Shown piece by piece: positions 19,425 to 27,310 of a DNA stretch of 64,000 nt (within the stretch, counting starts at the first letter, position 1; each line of letters starts with the position of its first letter). Under the pieces are notes generated by a model. That model ran no database searches. It was not told where the DNA came from and saw nothing but the letters and a program-made list of their open reading frames with translations. The translations under genes were made by a program, and so were the position numbers. Origin of the DNA: VRUE01 sp963837695 (GTDB taxonomy: Bacteria > Actinomycetota > Thermoleophilia > Solirubrobacterales > 70-9); assembly GCA_963837695.1 (NCBI GenBank), contig CAWINZ010000003.1, positions 293,563 to 357,562 on the forward strand, read 5' to 3'.

Positions 19425-19760
19425 TCAAGCGCTGCAGGGTTCTTCTTCGCTTGCTAGGTCTCCCGATGGACCTAGTCGCTTGAACAGATCCTCCGCAGAG
19501 TGATTGGGCAAGCAATAAAAGGGGACCATCACTCCGCCAATCTCCATCTTGTGTGCTCGCCGGACTTGCCCTGCCTTATGCAACTCTGTCGTGTGATAAT
19601 TGACCTTGGAGGCTGGCTCTTGTAGCTCGCAGGCCAGTTCGTTTGGCGCCAATGTCCGACCGCCGTCGATGCCGAGCACCTCAAGGACGGAAACGCGCAA
19701 TGGGTGCGTTTCCGCTCGGGCTAGAGTCTCCCAGTCAAGTCCTCCTGGCAGATCACTCAT
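19425..19760 (-). CDS. Small winged-helix (ArsR-like) regulator
   Basis: The 111-residue product has the layout of a winged helix: LRVSVLEVLGIDG (helix 1), LAPNELACELQEPASKVNYHTTELHKAGQV (helix-turn-helix) and a wing RRAHKMEIGGVMVPFYCL. The YHTTEL recognition-helix segment is typical of ArsR-like and related HTH domains. It lacks the metal-binding CxC of classical ArsR. A second small winged-helix gene at 21379-21693 has a similar plan, and both have the same 25-bp motif upstream. It is divergent from the first tandem TetR gene. Ligand and targets are unknown. Confidence 0.75.
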   Translation of the reverse strand: MSDLPGGLDWETLARAETHPLRVSVLEVLGIDGGRTLAPNELACELQEPASKVNYHTTELHKAGQVRRAHKMEIGGVMVPFYCLPNHSAEDLFKRLGPSGDLASEEEPCSA

Positions 19761-19941
19761 TGGATCTCCGTGCGGATCACGTGGCCGGGCGTGAGGCGCT
19801 CAAAGCAACCCTGAAGAAGGATCGCTTGCCTTCCGCCTTCCGAAGGCAATAGGAACGCTGTCGAACCAGTTCGGTTCGAAGGCCCCTGAGCCCCCTGCGG
19901 CTTCCCTTTTCGATTAGGCACTGCAGCCTCCCGTGCAGACA

Positions 19942-19966
19942 GCCATATTGGAACGCTAACATACCG
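19942..19966. promoter_or_regulatory. Shared 25-bp motif, copy 1
   Basis: A 25-bp stretch beginning GCCATATTGGAACGCTAACA recurs at 21980-22004 with one mismatch. Here it is about 180 bp upstream of the winged-helix gene at 19425-19760 and 80 bp upstream of the first TetR gene. Its placement near two related regulators suggests a common promoter or operator. Confidence 0.5.
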
Positions 19967-20046
19967 AGACGAAGATCAAATCGTACGCAGGAAGTAACTC
20001 CGCGCGCCCATCGCCATTCTCTTAGGGACGCGGATATCTTTCGCCG

Positions 20047-21330
20047 ATGATGGTGGAGACGCCCTGGGGTGACGCTGCAAAGCTGAAGAGGAGGAAGCTG
20101 CGGCCCGGGCGGGGAACGCCGCGGGAGGAGGCCAAGCGCAATCAACGCGAGCGGCTCTTCGCCGCGCTGGTGGCGACGGTTGCCGAGCGTGGCTATGAGG
20201 CGACGACGGTGGCTGACCTGGTCGAGCTCTCGGGCGTCTCGCGCAGCGCCTTCTATCGCCACTTCGACGACAAGCAGGCGTGCTTCATCGCCGCGATCGA
20301 AGCGCTGGTCGGACCGGCCCTGGAGACGGTCGAAGGCGGACTGGAGCTTCCCGGGGACACCGAGCTTGCCAAGCAGGCATTCGAAACGCTGTTCCGGCAG
20401 ATCGTCGCCCAGCCCGCGGCCGCGAAGATGTGCTTCGTCGACGTCTATGCAGCCGGCGCCGAGGGCGTCGCCCTGATCGACCGATCGATCGACGCCTTCG
20501 AAGTGCTGGCCAAGCAGATGCTCGACCAGACGCCCGGCTATGAGGGGATGCCCTCGGAGATCGTGCGTGCCTTGATCGGCGGCGTTCAGAAGGTGATCCA
20601 CAAGCGCCTCTACCGCGGCAAAGAGGGCGAGCTGCTCGAGCTGGCGCCACAGCTGTGGGACTGGCTGTTCTTGAACCCGACGCCTCCCGGCCCGCTGAAA
20701 GCGCCGCGCCGGCGCTCGCGCAAAGCCTCTCCCTTCGAGGAGCGCCAGGCCGCCTCCTCTCCTCCGGAGCGGATCCTCAGGGCGCTGGCCGCGGTCGTCA
20801 CCGAGAAGGGCTATCACGAGACCACCGTGGCGGACATCGTCGAGCGAGCGAGAACGTCGGGGCGGACCTTCTATGAGTACTTCGACAGCAAGGAGGATGC
20901 GATGGTCGCCGCCCTCGACAGCGGCTCCCAGAAGATGCTCGCCGAGGCGATGCCGGCATTTCGGCGGGCGCCCGACTGGAAGCACTCGATTCAGGCGACC
21001 CAGGAGGCGATGTTCACCTTCGGGGTACAGGAGCCCGAGTACGCGCACATTGGCGCGGTCGAGATTTTCGGGGCGGGAACCCGTGCCTTGGAGCAGCGCG
21101 AGAAAGTCACCGAAGGCATGGAGCTGCTGCTGGCCGAGGGTTACAAAGTGAATCCGGCTGTGCCGCCGATCACCGCCGAGGCGATCGGCGGGGCGCTCTA
21201 CTCACTCTTCTACGACCACGTAAGGCAGAAGGGCGCGGAGCGACTGCCGGAGATAGTGCCGTCGGTCGTATACGTGACGCTGGTCCCTTTCCTCGGGACA
21301 GAGGAAGCGTACTCGCTGGCAACTCAGTAG
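20047..21330 (+). CDS. Tandem-domain TetR regulator, copy 1
   Basis: This 427-residue protein contains two TetR DNA-binding domains in one chain. The first is at about residues 35-85 (LVATVAERGYEATTVADLVELSGVS, FYRHFDDKQACF), and the second at about residues 240-295 (LAAVVTEKGYHETTVADIVERA, TFYEYFDSKEDAM); each is followed by a helical ligand-like domain. A single chain could thus mimic a TetR dimer. From codon 3 on it encodes the same protein as the gene at 24921-26198; I see only two silent differences. ATG 20047, ATG 20050 or GTG 20053 are all possible starts. It is divergent from a winged-helix gene and followed by a minus-strand winged-helix gene and an MMPL transporter, which are plausible targets. 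Confidence 0.85.
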   Translation: MMVETPWGDAAKLKRRKLRPGRGTPREEAKRNQRERLFAALVATVAERGYEATTVADLVELSGVSRSAFYRHFDDKQACFIAAIEALVGPALETVEGGLELPGDTELAKQAFETLFRQIVAQPAAAKMCFVDVYAAGAEGVALIDRSIDAFEVLAKQMLDQTPGYEGMPSEIVRALIGGVQKVIHKRLYRGKEGELLELAPQLWDWLFLNPTPPGPLKAPRRRSRKASPFEERQAASSPPERILRALAAVVTEKGYHETTVADIVERARTSGRTFYEYFDSKEDAMVAALDSGSQKMLAEAMPAFRRAPDWKHSIQATQEAMFTFGVQEPEYAHIGAVEIFGAGTRALEQREKVTEGMELLLAEGYKVNPAVPPITAEAIGGALYSLFYDHVRQKGAERLPEIVPSVVYVTLVPFLGTEEAYSLATQ

Positions 21331-21338
21331 GCGGGGGC
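20054..21338 (+). repeat. 1285-bp direct repeat, copy 1
   Basis: The repeat covers practically the whole TetR gene plus 8 bp after the stop. It matches 24922-26206 at a constant offset of 4868 bp with two mismatches that I can find (near 20603 and 20956). The flanks are unrelated. The two copies enclose 3.6 kb with a winged-helix and an MMPL gene. Confidence 0.92.
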
Positions 21339-21378
21339 TTTCGGACGTGTGGCCCGAGAGGATTTGGTGGCTGTTGGC

Positions 21379-21693
21379 TCAGTCCGCCAAGGGATCGGCG
21401 TCCGGTGTTTGGGGCTTGTCTTGGGTCTCGGTGGAGTTGAGCAGCGCAATCACATCTGGATCGTCAGCAACTAATGACTCGTAGCGGACAGTGGCATGGC
21501 CAGCCCCCGTTCGACGTTCCTTGACCGTTCGCCACCTGGCAAGGACTCGGGTGTGGTAACGGATTTCGTTCAGCTCCAGCTTCAGGTCCCCCGATAGCCG
21601 ACCTACGGCGTAGGGGCCGTCAACCTCGTTGAGGTGCCGCAGTATGCGACGGCGTATCTGATGATCGAGTGGGGGTTGTGCCTGAGGCTTCAT
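21379..21693 (-). CDS. Small winged-helix regulator
   Basis: The 104-residue protein reads as a winged helix: DHQIRRRILRHLNEVDGPYA, then LSGDLKLELNEIRYHTRVLARW as the helix-turn-helix and ERRTGAGHATVRYESL as the wing. The C-terminal tail is acidic and Pro/Thr-rich. It resembles the regulator at 19425-19760 in size and domain plan (YHTRVL against YHTTEL), although overall identity is low. It lies inside the segment flanked by the two TetR repeats, convergent with TetR copy 1 and downstream of the MMPL gene on the same strand. Targets are unknown. Confidence 0.7.
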   Translation of the reverse strand: MKPQAQPPLDHQIRRRILRHLNEVDGPYAVGRLSGDLKLELNEIRYHTRVLARWRTVKERRTGAGHATVRYESLVADDPDVIALLNSTETQDKPQTPDADPLAD

Positions 21694-21768
21694 TTCGACG
21701 TGCTCGAACCTCTCGCCGGTTTAGGAATGACGCCGAGCTCAGACAAGACCGGGTCGGTCCTGTTTAAC

Positions 21769-21834
21769 CCCGGTCCGCTCATCCTGGCTCCCCCTCATGG
21801 GAGGTGAAGGGGGAGCCAGGATCAGCGGACCGGG
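21769..21834. terminator. 27-bp-arm hairpin
   Basis: Arms at 21769-21795 and 21808-21834 pair with a single mismatch around a 12-nt loop. The core is CTGGCTCCCCCT against AGGGGGAGCCAG. It lies between the MMPL gene and the winged-helix gene on the minus strand and could stop transcription coming from the MMPL gene. Confidence 0.55.
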
Positions 21835-21979
21835 AAGCTCCGACCGCTCCTGCGCGGATCGCGCGCTGGTGTGCCAAAACGCGCCAAAGAACTGGCTTGG
21901 CGACGGAATGAGAACGTGCCCAGACCTTGAACTAAGCGCTACGGCCGGTTCAACTTGAGAAAGCGCCTTCCAATAAGCT

Positions 21980-22027
21980 GCCATATTGGAACACTAACAT
22001 ACCGCAATAGACATAGAGCGGTATGTT
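21980..22027. promoter_or_regulatory. Shared 25-bp motif, copy 2, with inverted repeat
   Basis: Positions 21980-22004 match the motif at 19942-19966 with one mismatch. Its right half forms a perfect 10-bp inverted repeat AACATACCGC (21996-22005) with GCGGTATGTT (22018-22027), a form typical of a repressor site. It lies about 290 bp upstream of the winged-helix gene at 21379-21693. Confidence 0.5.
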
Positions 22028-22123
22028 TAAACGACCTTGTTCGATCCTAAGTCTAGAAGGCCGTTCCAATTCAGGGGGCTTCCCCCGACCCAAGGCAACA
22101 TGCAGCCCTCCGCGTCTATCGAC

Positions 22124-24634
22124 TCAACTTCGTTGCGCTCGGCCCCCATCTAGCAGAGTGCGGCCCGGGAGAATGCGTGCGAGCCACGGTGGAACGTGCC
22201 AGACGCGATCACCGATAAGCAGCATGAGGGCGGGAAGCAGCACGATTCGCACAACCGTCGCGTCGAGCAGAATCGCGACAGTTAGCCCAACCCCCATCTG
22301 ACTCACAGTCGCAATTGGCGCACCGGCGAAAGAAACGAAGACCGCGGCCATGATCGCTGCTGCGCCCGTGATTACCCCAGCGGTCTTCTCCAAGCCAAAT
22401 TCGATTGCCCCTCGATTGTCCCCGTCCACCAGGTACCGTTCCCGCATTCGGGCGATCAGAAAGACTGCATAGTCGATCGATAGCCCGAAAGTCACTCCAA
22501 AGATTGCACCCGCACCCACCGTGTCGACATAGGGGTGGCCTCCCAGCGGATACCCGGCCGGGACCTGACATACAAGCGTCATTACTCCGATCGCCGCAGC
22601 TACCGATGCGATATTGAGGCAAACGGCAAGAAGGGCGAGGAGCGGAGCCCGCAGAATCACGATCAACGCGAAGAGGGTGAAGAGAACAAAAGCCCCGAGC
22701 ACGAATGGCAAACGGGCTTCGGTTGCTTCGCCGTACGCATTAAAGGTTGCTGCGCCCCCCGTGACACCGGCTTGCAGCCCGCCTTCCTGACCCAGCCTCT
22801 TTGCCTCGATTAGCAGACGATCACCAACCCCGCGCGACCCCGTGGTATTGAAGCCGTACGTAGATACGACGAGCATTCGCGCTGCCTGACCGCCATCTTT
22901 AAGGCTAATCGCCTCTGCCGCCGCAGCTCGATTCTCTGGAGAGGCACCATCAAGGGCTGAGAGGACAAAGTAGCCAGAGTCAAAGAGTTGGGGGGATTCG
23001 CGACGAAGGCGGCCGATCCCGCGGCTGAGCGGTCCGGTAACCGCGGAAACTTCGTTGCTGTCGGCGGCAATCGCTCGAGCAAGAACCCGCGCCTGGTTCG
23101 CCGCGGACATCAGAGCGGGGTCGTCTACGGCAGCGCGTTCGAGCCGAGTGGCGAGTTGCCGCGCTCGCGGAAGCTCGGTCTTCTGGATCTGTGGGAGAAG
23201 CGATCGCAGTCCGAAGGCGAGGCCCGCCCCGAGCAACTGCAGCGGTGCCGTGCGTCTGGCGATCGGAGCGGGGCCGATTACTGCGCGTACTCCTGGTTGG
23301 TGGGCGATTCGGCGCTGCCAACGAGCCAGCAACGCCAACTTCGCGGACGTCGTTATCGGCCCCTGCTCGGTCGCGGCGACGAGAATGAAAGGTGCTCCCC
23401 ATCCTGGACCTACCGCTCGGTCAATCTTCTCGGCACCCTCGCGCGCTGGATTTGAGGCGGAGAGCTCCTGGATGCCAGGGGGGCCCGTGGTGAAGGCGAC
23501 GTTTGGCAGCGCCAGCAACACCAATGGAACCGAGACAAGGAGGGCGGCACGGGCCGGCTTGCGAAGTGCGGCAGTTGCAGCCGCAGCGATGGTTGAGCGC
23601 CGTCGGTTCGAGCGCGGTTGTCCAATTCGTCCCGCATTGATCCGCCTCCCCAGCAAGGCAAGCAACGGCGGCACCGCAAGCGTCGAAACGGCGATGCTGA
23701 TTGCCGCAACCACCCCCACCGTGGTTGCAAGGGAGAGCAGCAAGGACCCCGGCTGCAGGAAAGCCGAGAAGACAACGGCCACAATCAACGTGACGCCCGC
23801 AACGAGAGTCGTGCGGCCAGCGCTTTCCCGCGTTGCGGCAGCAGCCCTCCAAGGATCCTCAGCCTTATCGAGCTCCTCGCGGAAGCGAGAAACGATCAGC
23901 AGCGAGTAGTCGACGCCAAGAGCAAGGCCCATCATGGTGCAGACGACAAGCGAGAGTGCATCGATCGTCATGACCGAACTGAGCAACGCAAGCACCCCGC
24001 GCCCCGCCAAGACGGTCAGGGCGCCGAAAACGAGCGGGATTGCTGCGGCGGCAACGGAGCGAAAGACGAACAGGAGGATGAGGATGAGCAGCGGCGCCGC
24101 CAGCAGCTCGGCCCGCTCGGTTGCGCTTAGTGATTCGTCCTGCAGCGCCCGGGCGACGGTAGCGAATCCCGATTGCGTCGCTTCGATCGGGGCGTGAATC
24201 TGAGTTTCGAGGATGCGGTCCAGCTGCGGCACCGTGTCGCGCATCGACTCGTCGAGCGGCGCCTGAAAGTCAACCAAGACAAGGGCCTTGCGGGCGCTCG
24301 GTCGAAGTCCCGCGATAGACCCTCGATCCCAGGGCGAGATCACGGTCGCCTCTGGGTCGCGGCGCATGTCCCGGACCAGCGACGCGCCCTGCCGATCAAG
24401 CGCATGGCGGGGTCCCTGCAACAAGACAACGAACGGCGACGAATCGCCGAAATGGCTCGAAGCAAGCAATTCCCCTTCGTCGGCCGAGGTCCCCGGCACG
24501 TTCAGCGAGAACGGATCAAGCTTGTCCTCGACGCCCAGACCGATGGCACCCAGAACCGCGCAGGCGAGCAAGACAACGAAGAGCCCAGCAAGGGCACGGC
24601 TACGGCTCCCCCCAGACCAAAGCCCCCCTCTCAT
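22124..24634 (-). CDS. MMPL-family (RND superfamily) transporter
   Basis: This 836-residue protein is a third MMPL transporter in the window. It has the N-terminal helix LAGLFVVLLACAVLGAIGLG, a first bundle with MGLALGVDYSLLIVSRFREE and a second with FGLSIDYAVFLIARMRERY. Its overall base composition is clearly lower in GC than the other two MMPL genes. The segment carrying it is bracketed by the two TetR direct repeats. A hydrophobic terpenoid made by the genes at 26.2-28 kb would be a plausible substrate, but that is inference from position only. It is divergent from TetR copy 2, with a near-palindrome CTCCAATGGCCAATGGAG near 24799-24816 in the gap. Confidence 0.88.
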   Translation of the reverse strand: MRGGLWSGGSRSRALAGLFVVLLACAVLGAIGLGVEDKLDPFSLNVPGTSADEGELLASSHFGDSSPFVVLLQGPRHALDRQGASLVRDMRRDPEATVISPWDRGSIAGLRPSARKALVLVDFQAPLDESMRDTVPQLDRILETQIHAPIEATQSGFATVARALQDESLSATERAELLAAPLLILILLFVFRSVAAAAIPLVFGALTVLAGRGVLALLSSVMTIDALSLVVCTMMGLALGVDYSLLIVSRFREELDKAEDPWRAAAATRESAGRTTLVAGVTLIVAVVFSAFLQPGSLLLSLATTVGVVAAISIAVSTLAVPPLLALLGRRINAGRIGQPRSNRRRSTIAAAATAALRKPARAALLVSVPLVLLALPNVAFTTGPPGIQELSASNPAREGAEKIDRAVGPGWGAPFILVAATEQGPITTSAKLALLARWQRRIAHQPGVRAVIGPAPIARRTAPLQLLGAGLAFGLRSLLPQIQKTELPRARQLATRLERAAVDDPALMSAANQARVLARAIAADSNEVSAVTGPLSRGIGRLRRESPQLFDSGYFVLSALDGASPENRAAAAEAISLKDGGQAARMLVVSTYGFNTTGSRGVGDRLLIEAKRLGQEGGLQAGVTGGAATFNAYGEATEARLPFVLGAFVLFTLFALIVILRAPLLALLAVCLNIASVAAAIGVMTLVCQVPAGYPLGGHPYVDTVGAGAIFGVTFGLSIDYAVFLIARMRERYLVDGDNRGAIEFGLEKTAGVITGAAAIMAAVFVSFAGAPIATVSQMGVGLTVAILLDATVVRIVLLPALMLLIGDRVWHVPPWLARILPGRTLLDGGRAQRS

Positions 24635-24798
24635 TCAAAGGAGTCTAAGAAAAACTAGGCCTCTTCGTTCCGGTACAAGAATCAGAATTTCCCTTTTTGC
24701 TTCCTCTCAGAGTTCAGAAGCGACACTTGCGCGCTCTCAGTTAGGAACACGGACGTTCCATAAAACCTTACTTCGCTTGGACTGAGATTCGGATTGCC

Positions 24799-24816
24799 TC
24801 TCCAATGGCCAATGGA
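24799..24816. promoter_or_regulatory. Near-palindrome between MMPL and TetR copy 2
   Basis: CTCCAATGGCCAATGGAG is symmetrical except at one position per half. It lies in the gap between the divergent MMPL gene (start 24634) and TetR copy 2 (start 24921), a location where TetR proteins usually bind. The assignment is tentative. Confidence 0.3.
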
Positions 24817-24920
24817 GTGCGGTTTAGATCGTTCATTCATTTAGGCCAACGGCATACCACCCGGCGGCACTGCCTGCGACAAAGCGAAAACAGCCATTGG
24901 TGCAGGGATATCGTTCGTTT

Positions 24921-26198
24921 ATGGAGACGCCCTGGGGTGACGCTGCAAAGCTGAAGAGGAGGAAGCTGCGGCCCGGGCGGGGAACGCCGCGGGAGGAGGC
25001 CAAGCGCAATCAACGCGAGCGGCTCTTCGCCGCGCTGGTGGCGACGGTTGCCGAGCGTGGCTATGAGGCGACGACGGTGGCTGACCTGGTCGAGCTCTCG
25101 GGCGTCTCGCGCAGCGCCTTCTATCGCCACTTCGACGACAAGCAGGCGTGCTTCATCGCCGCGATCGAAGCGCTGGTCGGACCGGCCCTGGAGACGGTCG
25201 AAGGCGGACTGGAGCTTCCCGGGGACACCGAGCTTGCCAAGCAGGCATTCGAAACGCTGTTCCGGCAGATCGTCGCCCAGCCCGCGGCCGCGAAGATGTG
25301 CTTCGTCGACGTCTATGCAGCCGGCGCCGAGGGCGTCGCCCTGATCGACCGATCGATCGACGCCTTCGAAGTGCTGGCCAAGCAGATGCTCGACCAGACG
25401 CCCGGCTATGAGGGGATGCCCTCGGAGATCGTGCGTGCCTTGATCGGCGGCGTTCAGAAGGTGATCCACAAGCGTCTCTACCGCGGCAAAGAGGGCGAGC
25501 TGCTCGAGCTGGCGCCACAGCTGTGGGACTGGCTGTTCTTGAACCCGACGCCTCCCGGCCCGCTGAAAGCGCCGCGCCGGCGCTCGCGCAAAGCCTCTCC
25601 CTTCGAGGAGCGCCAGGCCGCCTCCTCTCCTCCGGAGCGGATCCTCAGGGCGCTGGCCGCGGTCGTCACCGAGAAGGGCTATCACGAGACCACCGTGGCG
25701 GACATCGTCGAGCGAGCGAGAACGTCGGGGCGGACCTTCTATGAGTACTTCGACAGCAAGGAGGATGCGATGGTCGCCGCCCTCGACAGCGGCTCCCAGA
25801 AGATGCTCGCCGAGGCGATGCCGGCGTTTCGGCGGGCGCCCGACTGGAAGCACTCGATTCAGGCGACCCAGGAGGCGATGTTCACCTTCGGGGTACAGGA
25901 GCCCGAGTACGCGCACATTGGCGCGGTCGAGATTTTCGGGGCGGGAACCCGTGCCTTGGAGCAGCGCGAGAAAGTCACCGAAGGCATGGAGCTGCTGCTG
26001 GCCGAGGGTTACAAAGTGAATCCGGCTGTGCCGCCGATCACCGCCGAGGCGATCGGCGGGGCGCTCTACTCACTCTTCTACGACCACGTAAGGCAGAAGG
26101 GCGCGGAGCGACTGCCGGAGATAGTGCCGTCGGTCGTATACGTGACGCTGGTCCCTTTCCTCGGGACAGAGGAAGCGTACTCGCTGGCAACTCAGTAG
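24921..26198 (+). CDS. Tandem-domain TetR regulator, copy 2
   Basis: The protein is identical to the regulator at 20047-21330 apart from its first residues: two TetR-type helix-turn-helix domains, each with its own helical partner domain, in a chain of 425 residues. The ATG at 24921 lies at the edge of the 1285-bp repeat, so this copy has a different upstream region and presumably different control. It is divergent from an MMPL gene and is followed after 11 bp by the terpene synthase gene on the same strand, so it may be co-transcribed with, and regulate, the terpene genes. The near-complete identity points to a recent duplication or to ongoing gene conversion. Confidence 0.87.
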   Translation: METPWGDAAKLKRRKLRPGRGTPREEAKRNQRERLFAALVATVAERGYEATTVADLVELSGVSRSAFYRHFDDKQACFIAAIEALVGPALETVEGGLELPGDTELAKQAFETLFRQIVAQPAAAKMCFVDVYAAGAEGVALIDRSIDAFEVLAKQMLDQTPGYEGMPSEIVRALIGGVQKVIHKRLYRGKEGELLELAPQLWDWLFLNPTPPGPLKAPRRRSRKASPFEERQAASSPPERILRALAAVVTEKGYHETTVADIVERARTSGRTFYEYFDSKEDAMVAALDSGSQKMLAEAMPAFRRAPDWKHSIQATQEAMFTFGVQEPEYAHIGAVEIFGAGTRALEQREKVTEGMELLLAEGYKVNPAVPPITAEAIGGALYSLFYDHVRQKGAERLPEIVPSVVYVTLVPFLGTEEAYSLATQ

Positions 26199-26206
26199 GC
26201 GGGGGC
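24922..26206 (+). repeat. 1285-bp direct repeat, copy 2
   Basis: Second copy of the TetR-containing repeat (first copy 20054-21338). Two silent differences are visible, near 25471 and 25824. There are no terminal inverted repeats and no transposase gene, so this is not an insertion sequence. Confidence 0.92.
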
Positions 26207-26209
26207 GAA

Positions 26210-27310
26210 ATGAGTGGGGGGACACACACTCGGCTTGGCGGTTTGCTCAGCCGAATAAGGCTGGTTCTCTCGGTGGTGTCGGCCCTCCTCACTTACCGAG
26301 GGGCGGTTCTACCGCAGGTGCGCGGCGAGCTGCGACGTTGGGAGCGACGGACGGTGCAGATTCCCGATCCAGTTCTACGCGACGCAGCGCTCTCGGCGAT
26401 CAGGGAAAAGAGCAGCAACGTCGAGGCCACGGCGGTCTTCGCGATTTTGGCTCCACGTTCTCAGAGATCACCCGCACTACGCGCAATGACCGCGCTTCAG
26501 ATGACTATCGAGTACCTGGACGTAATAGGCGAGCAGCTACCCGATGAACCCCTGGCAGGCGGACTGGCATTGCATGGGGCGCTTGTCGAGGCCGTGACCC
26601 CAGGCGCACCGTATTCAGATTGGTACTGCCTGCATCCCCAAACCGAAGATGGAGGCTATTTGGCTGAGCTTGTCGCCACCTGCCGGCGTGAGGTCGCCAC
26701 CCTGCCATCGAGTGACACCGTGCTCGCTACGGCGCAGCGAGCAGCGCGCCGCTGCGCCGAAGGACAGAGCTATACCCATGCCGCGGTCGGAAGCGAGGAC
26801 GGCGCACAGAAGCTGGAGGCATGGGCAGCGGGCCTAGACGAGGACGGCGAGTACTTCTGGTGGGAGCTAGCGGCCGGCGCAAGCTCATCCGTCGCACTCC
26901 ATGCCCTAATCGCAGCGGCCGCCCACCGCGAGACCGACCTGGAGGAAGCCGAGCGCATCGACGCCGCCTACTTCCCTCCGATCGGCGCCCTAACCGTCCT
27001 GCTGGATGACCTGATCGACCGTGAGGACGATGTTGCTTCTGGAGAACACAACTACCTGGACTATTACGCGAGCAACGAGATCGCGGCCGACCGATTTTCC
27101 CTCATGGCGCACAAGAGTCGGAGCGCCCTGGCGGACCTTCGCTTCGGTCGACAACACACCGCCATCCTCATGGGCGTGGGCGGCTTTTACCTAAGCACGC
27201 CCGCGGCAAAGAGCGCCTTCGCCGGCCCCATTCGGGCTCGCATGCTTGAGGCGCTCGGCTCAGCCGTCTATCCAATCCTCGCGGCAATGCGAGTTCTGCG
27301 CCGTGACTAG
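26210..27310 (+). CDS. Class IB terpene synthase (DUF2600, YtpB-like)
   Basis: This 366-residue protein belongs to the DUF2600 family, whose studied member YtpB of Bacillus is tetraprenyl-beta-curcumene synthase, a class IB enzyme that cyclises long prenyl diphosphates. The family's signature is visible: YLDVIGEQLPDEP, ELVATCRREVATLP, DEDGEYFWWELAAGASSS and the acidic LTVLLDDLIDREDD, which should bind magnesium and the diphosphate, as does the EYLDVIGE segment. It starts 11 bp after TetR copy 2 and overlaps the following cis-prenyltransferase gene by 8 bp. The natural substrate is probably the product of that neighbour. The exact product cannot be predicted. Confidence 0.85.
   Translation: MSGGTHTRLGGLLSRIRLVLSVVSALLTYRGAVLPQVRGELRRWERRTVQIPDPVLRDAALSAIREKSSNVEATAVFAILAPRSQRSPALRAMTALQMTIEYLDVIGEQLPDEPLAGGLALHGALVEAVTPGAPYSDWYCLHPQTEDGGYLAELVATCRREVATLPSSDTVLATAQRAARRCAEGQSYTHAAVGSEDGAQKLEAWAAGLDEDGEYFWWELAAGASSSVALHALIAAAAHRETDLEEAERIDAAYFPPIGALTVLLDDLIDREDDVASGEHNYLDYYASNEIAADRFSLMAHKSRSALADLRFGRQHTAILMGVGGFYLSTPAAKSAFAGPIRARMLEALGSAVYPILAAMRVLRRD

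Larger units (their letters stand above)
21694..22123. other. 430-bp gene-free region inside the duplicated-regulator segment
   Basis: No gene was recognised here. It holds the 27-bp-arm hairpin at 21769-21834, the shared 25-bp motif at 21980-22004 and an overlapping 10-bp inverted repeat ending at 22027. Base composition is lower in GC than in the flanking operons. It separates the end of the MMPL gene from the start of the small winged-helix gene, both on the minus strand. Confidence 0.6.

Noticed and set aside
19777..21048. A 423-residue minus-strand frame opposite the TetR gene, found again opposite the second copy.
   Set aside because: Its repetition is explained by the DNA repeat. The plus-strand frame has clear TetR domains while this one has no recognisable motif.
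20054..26206. The two direct repeats as ends of a composite transposon.
   Set aside because: The repeats encode a TetR regulator, have no terminal inverted repeats, and no transposase or target duplication is visible.
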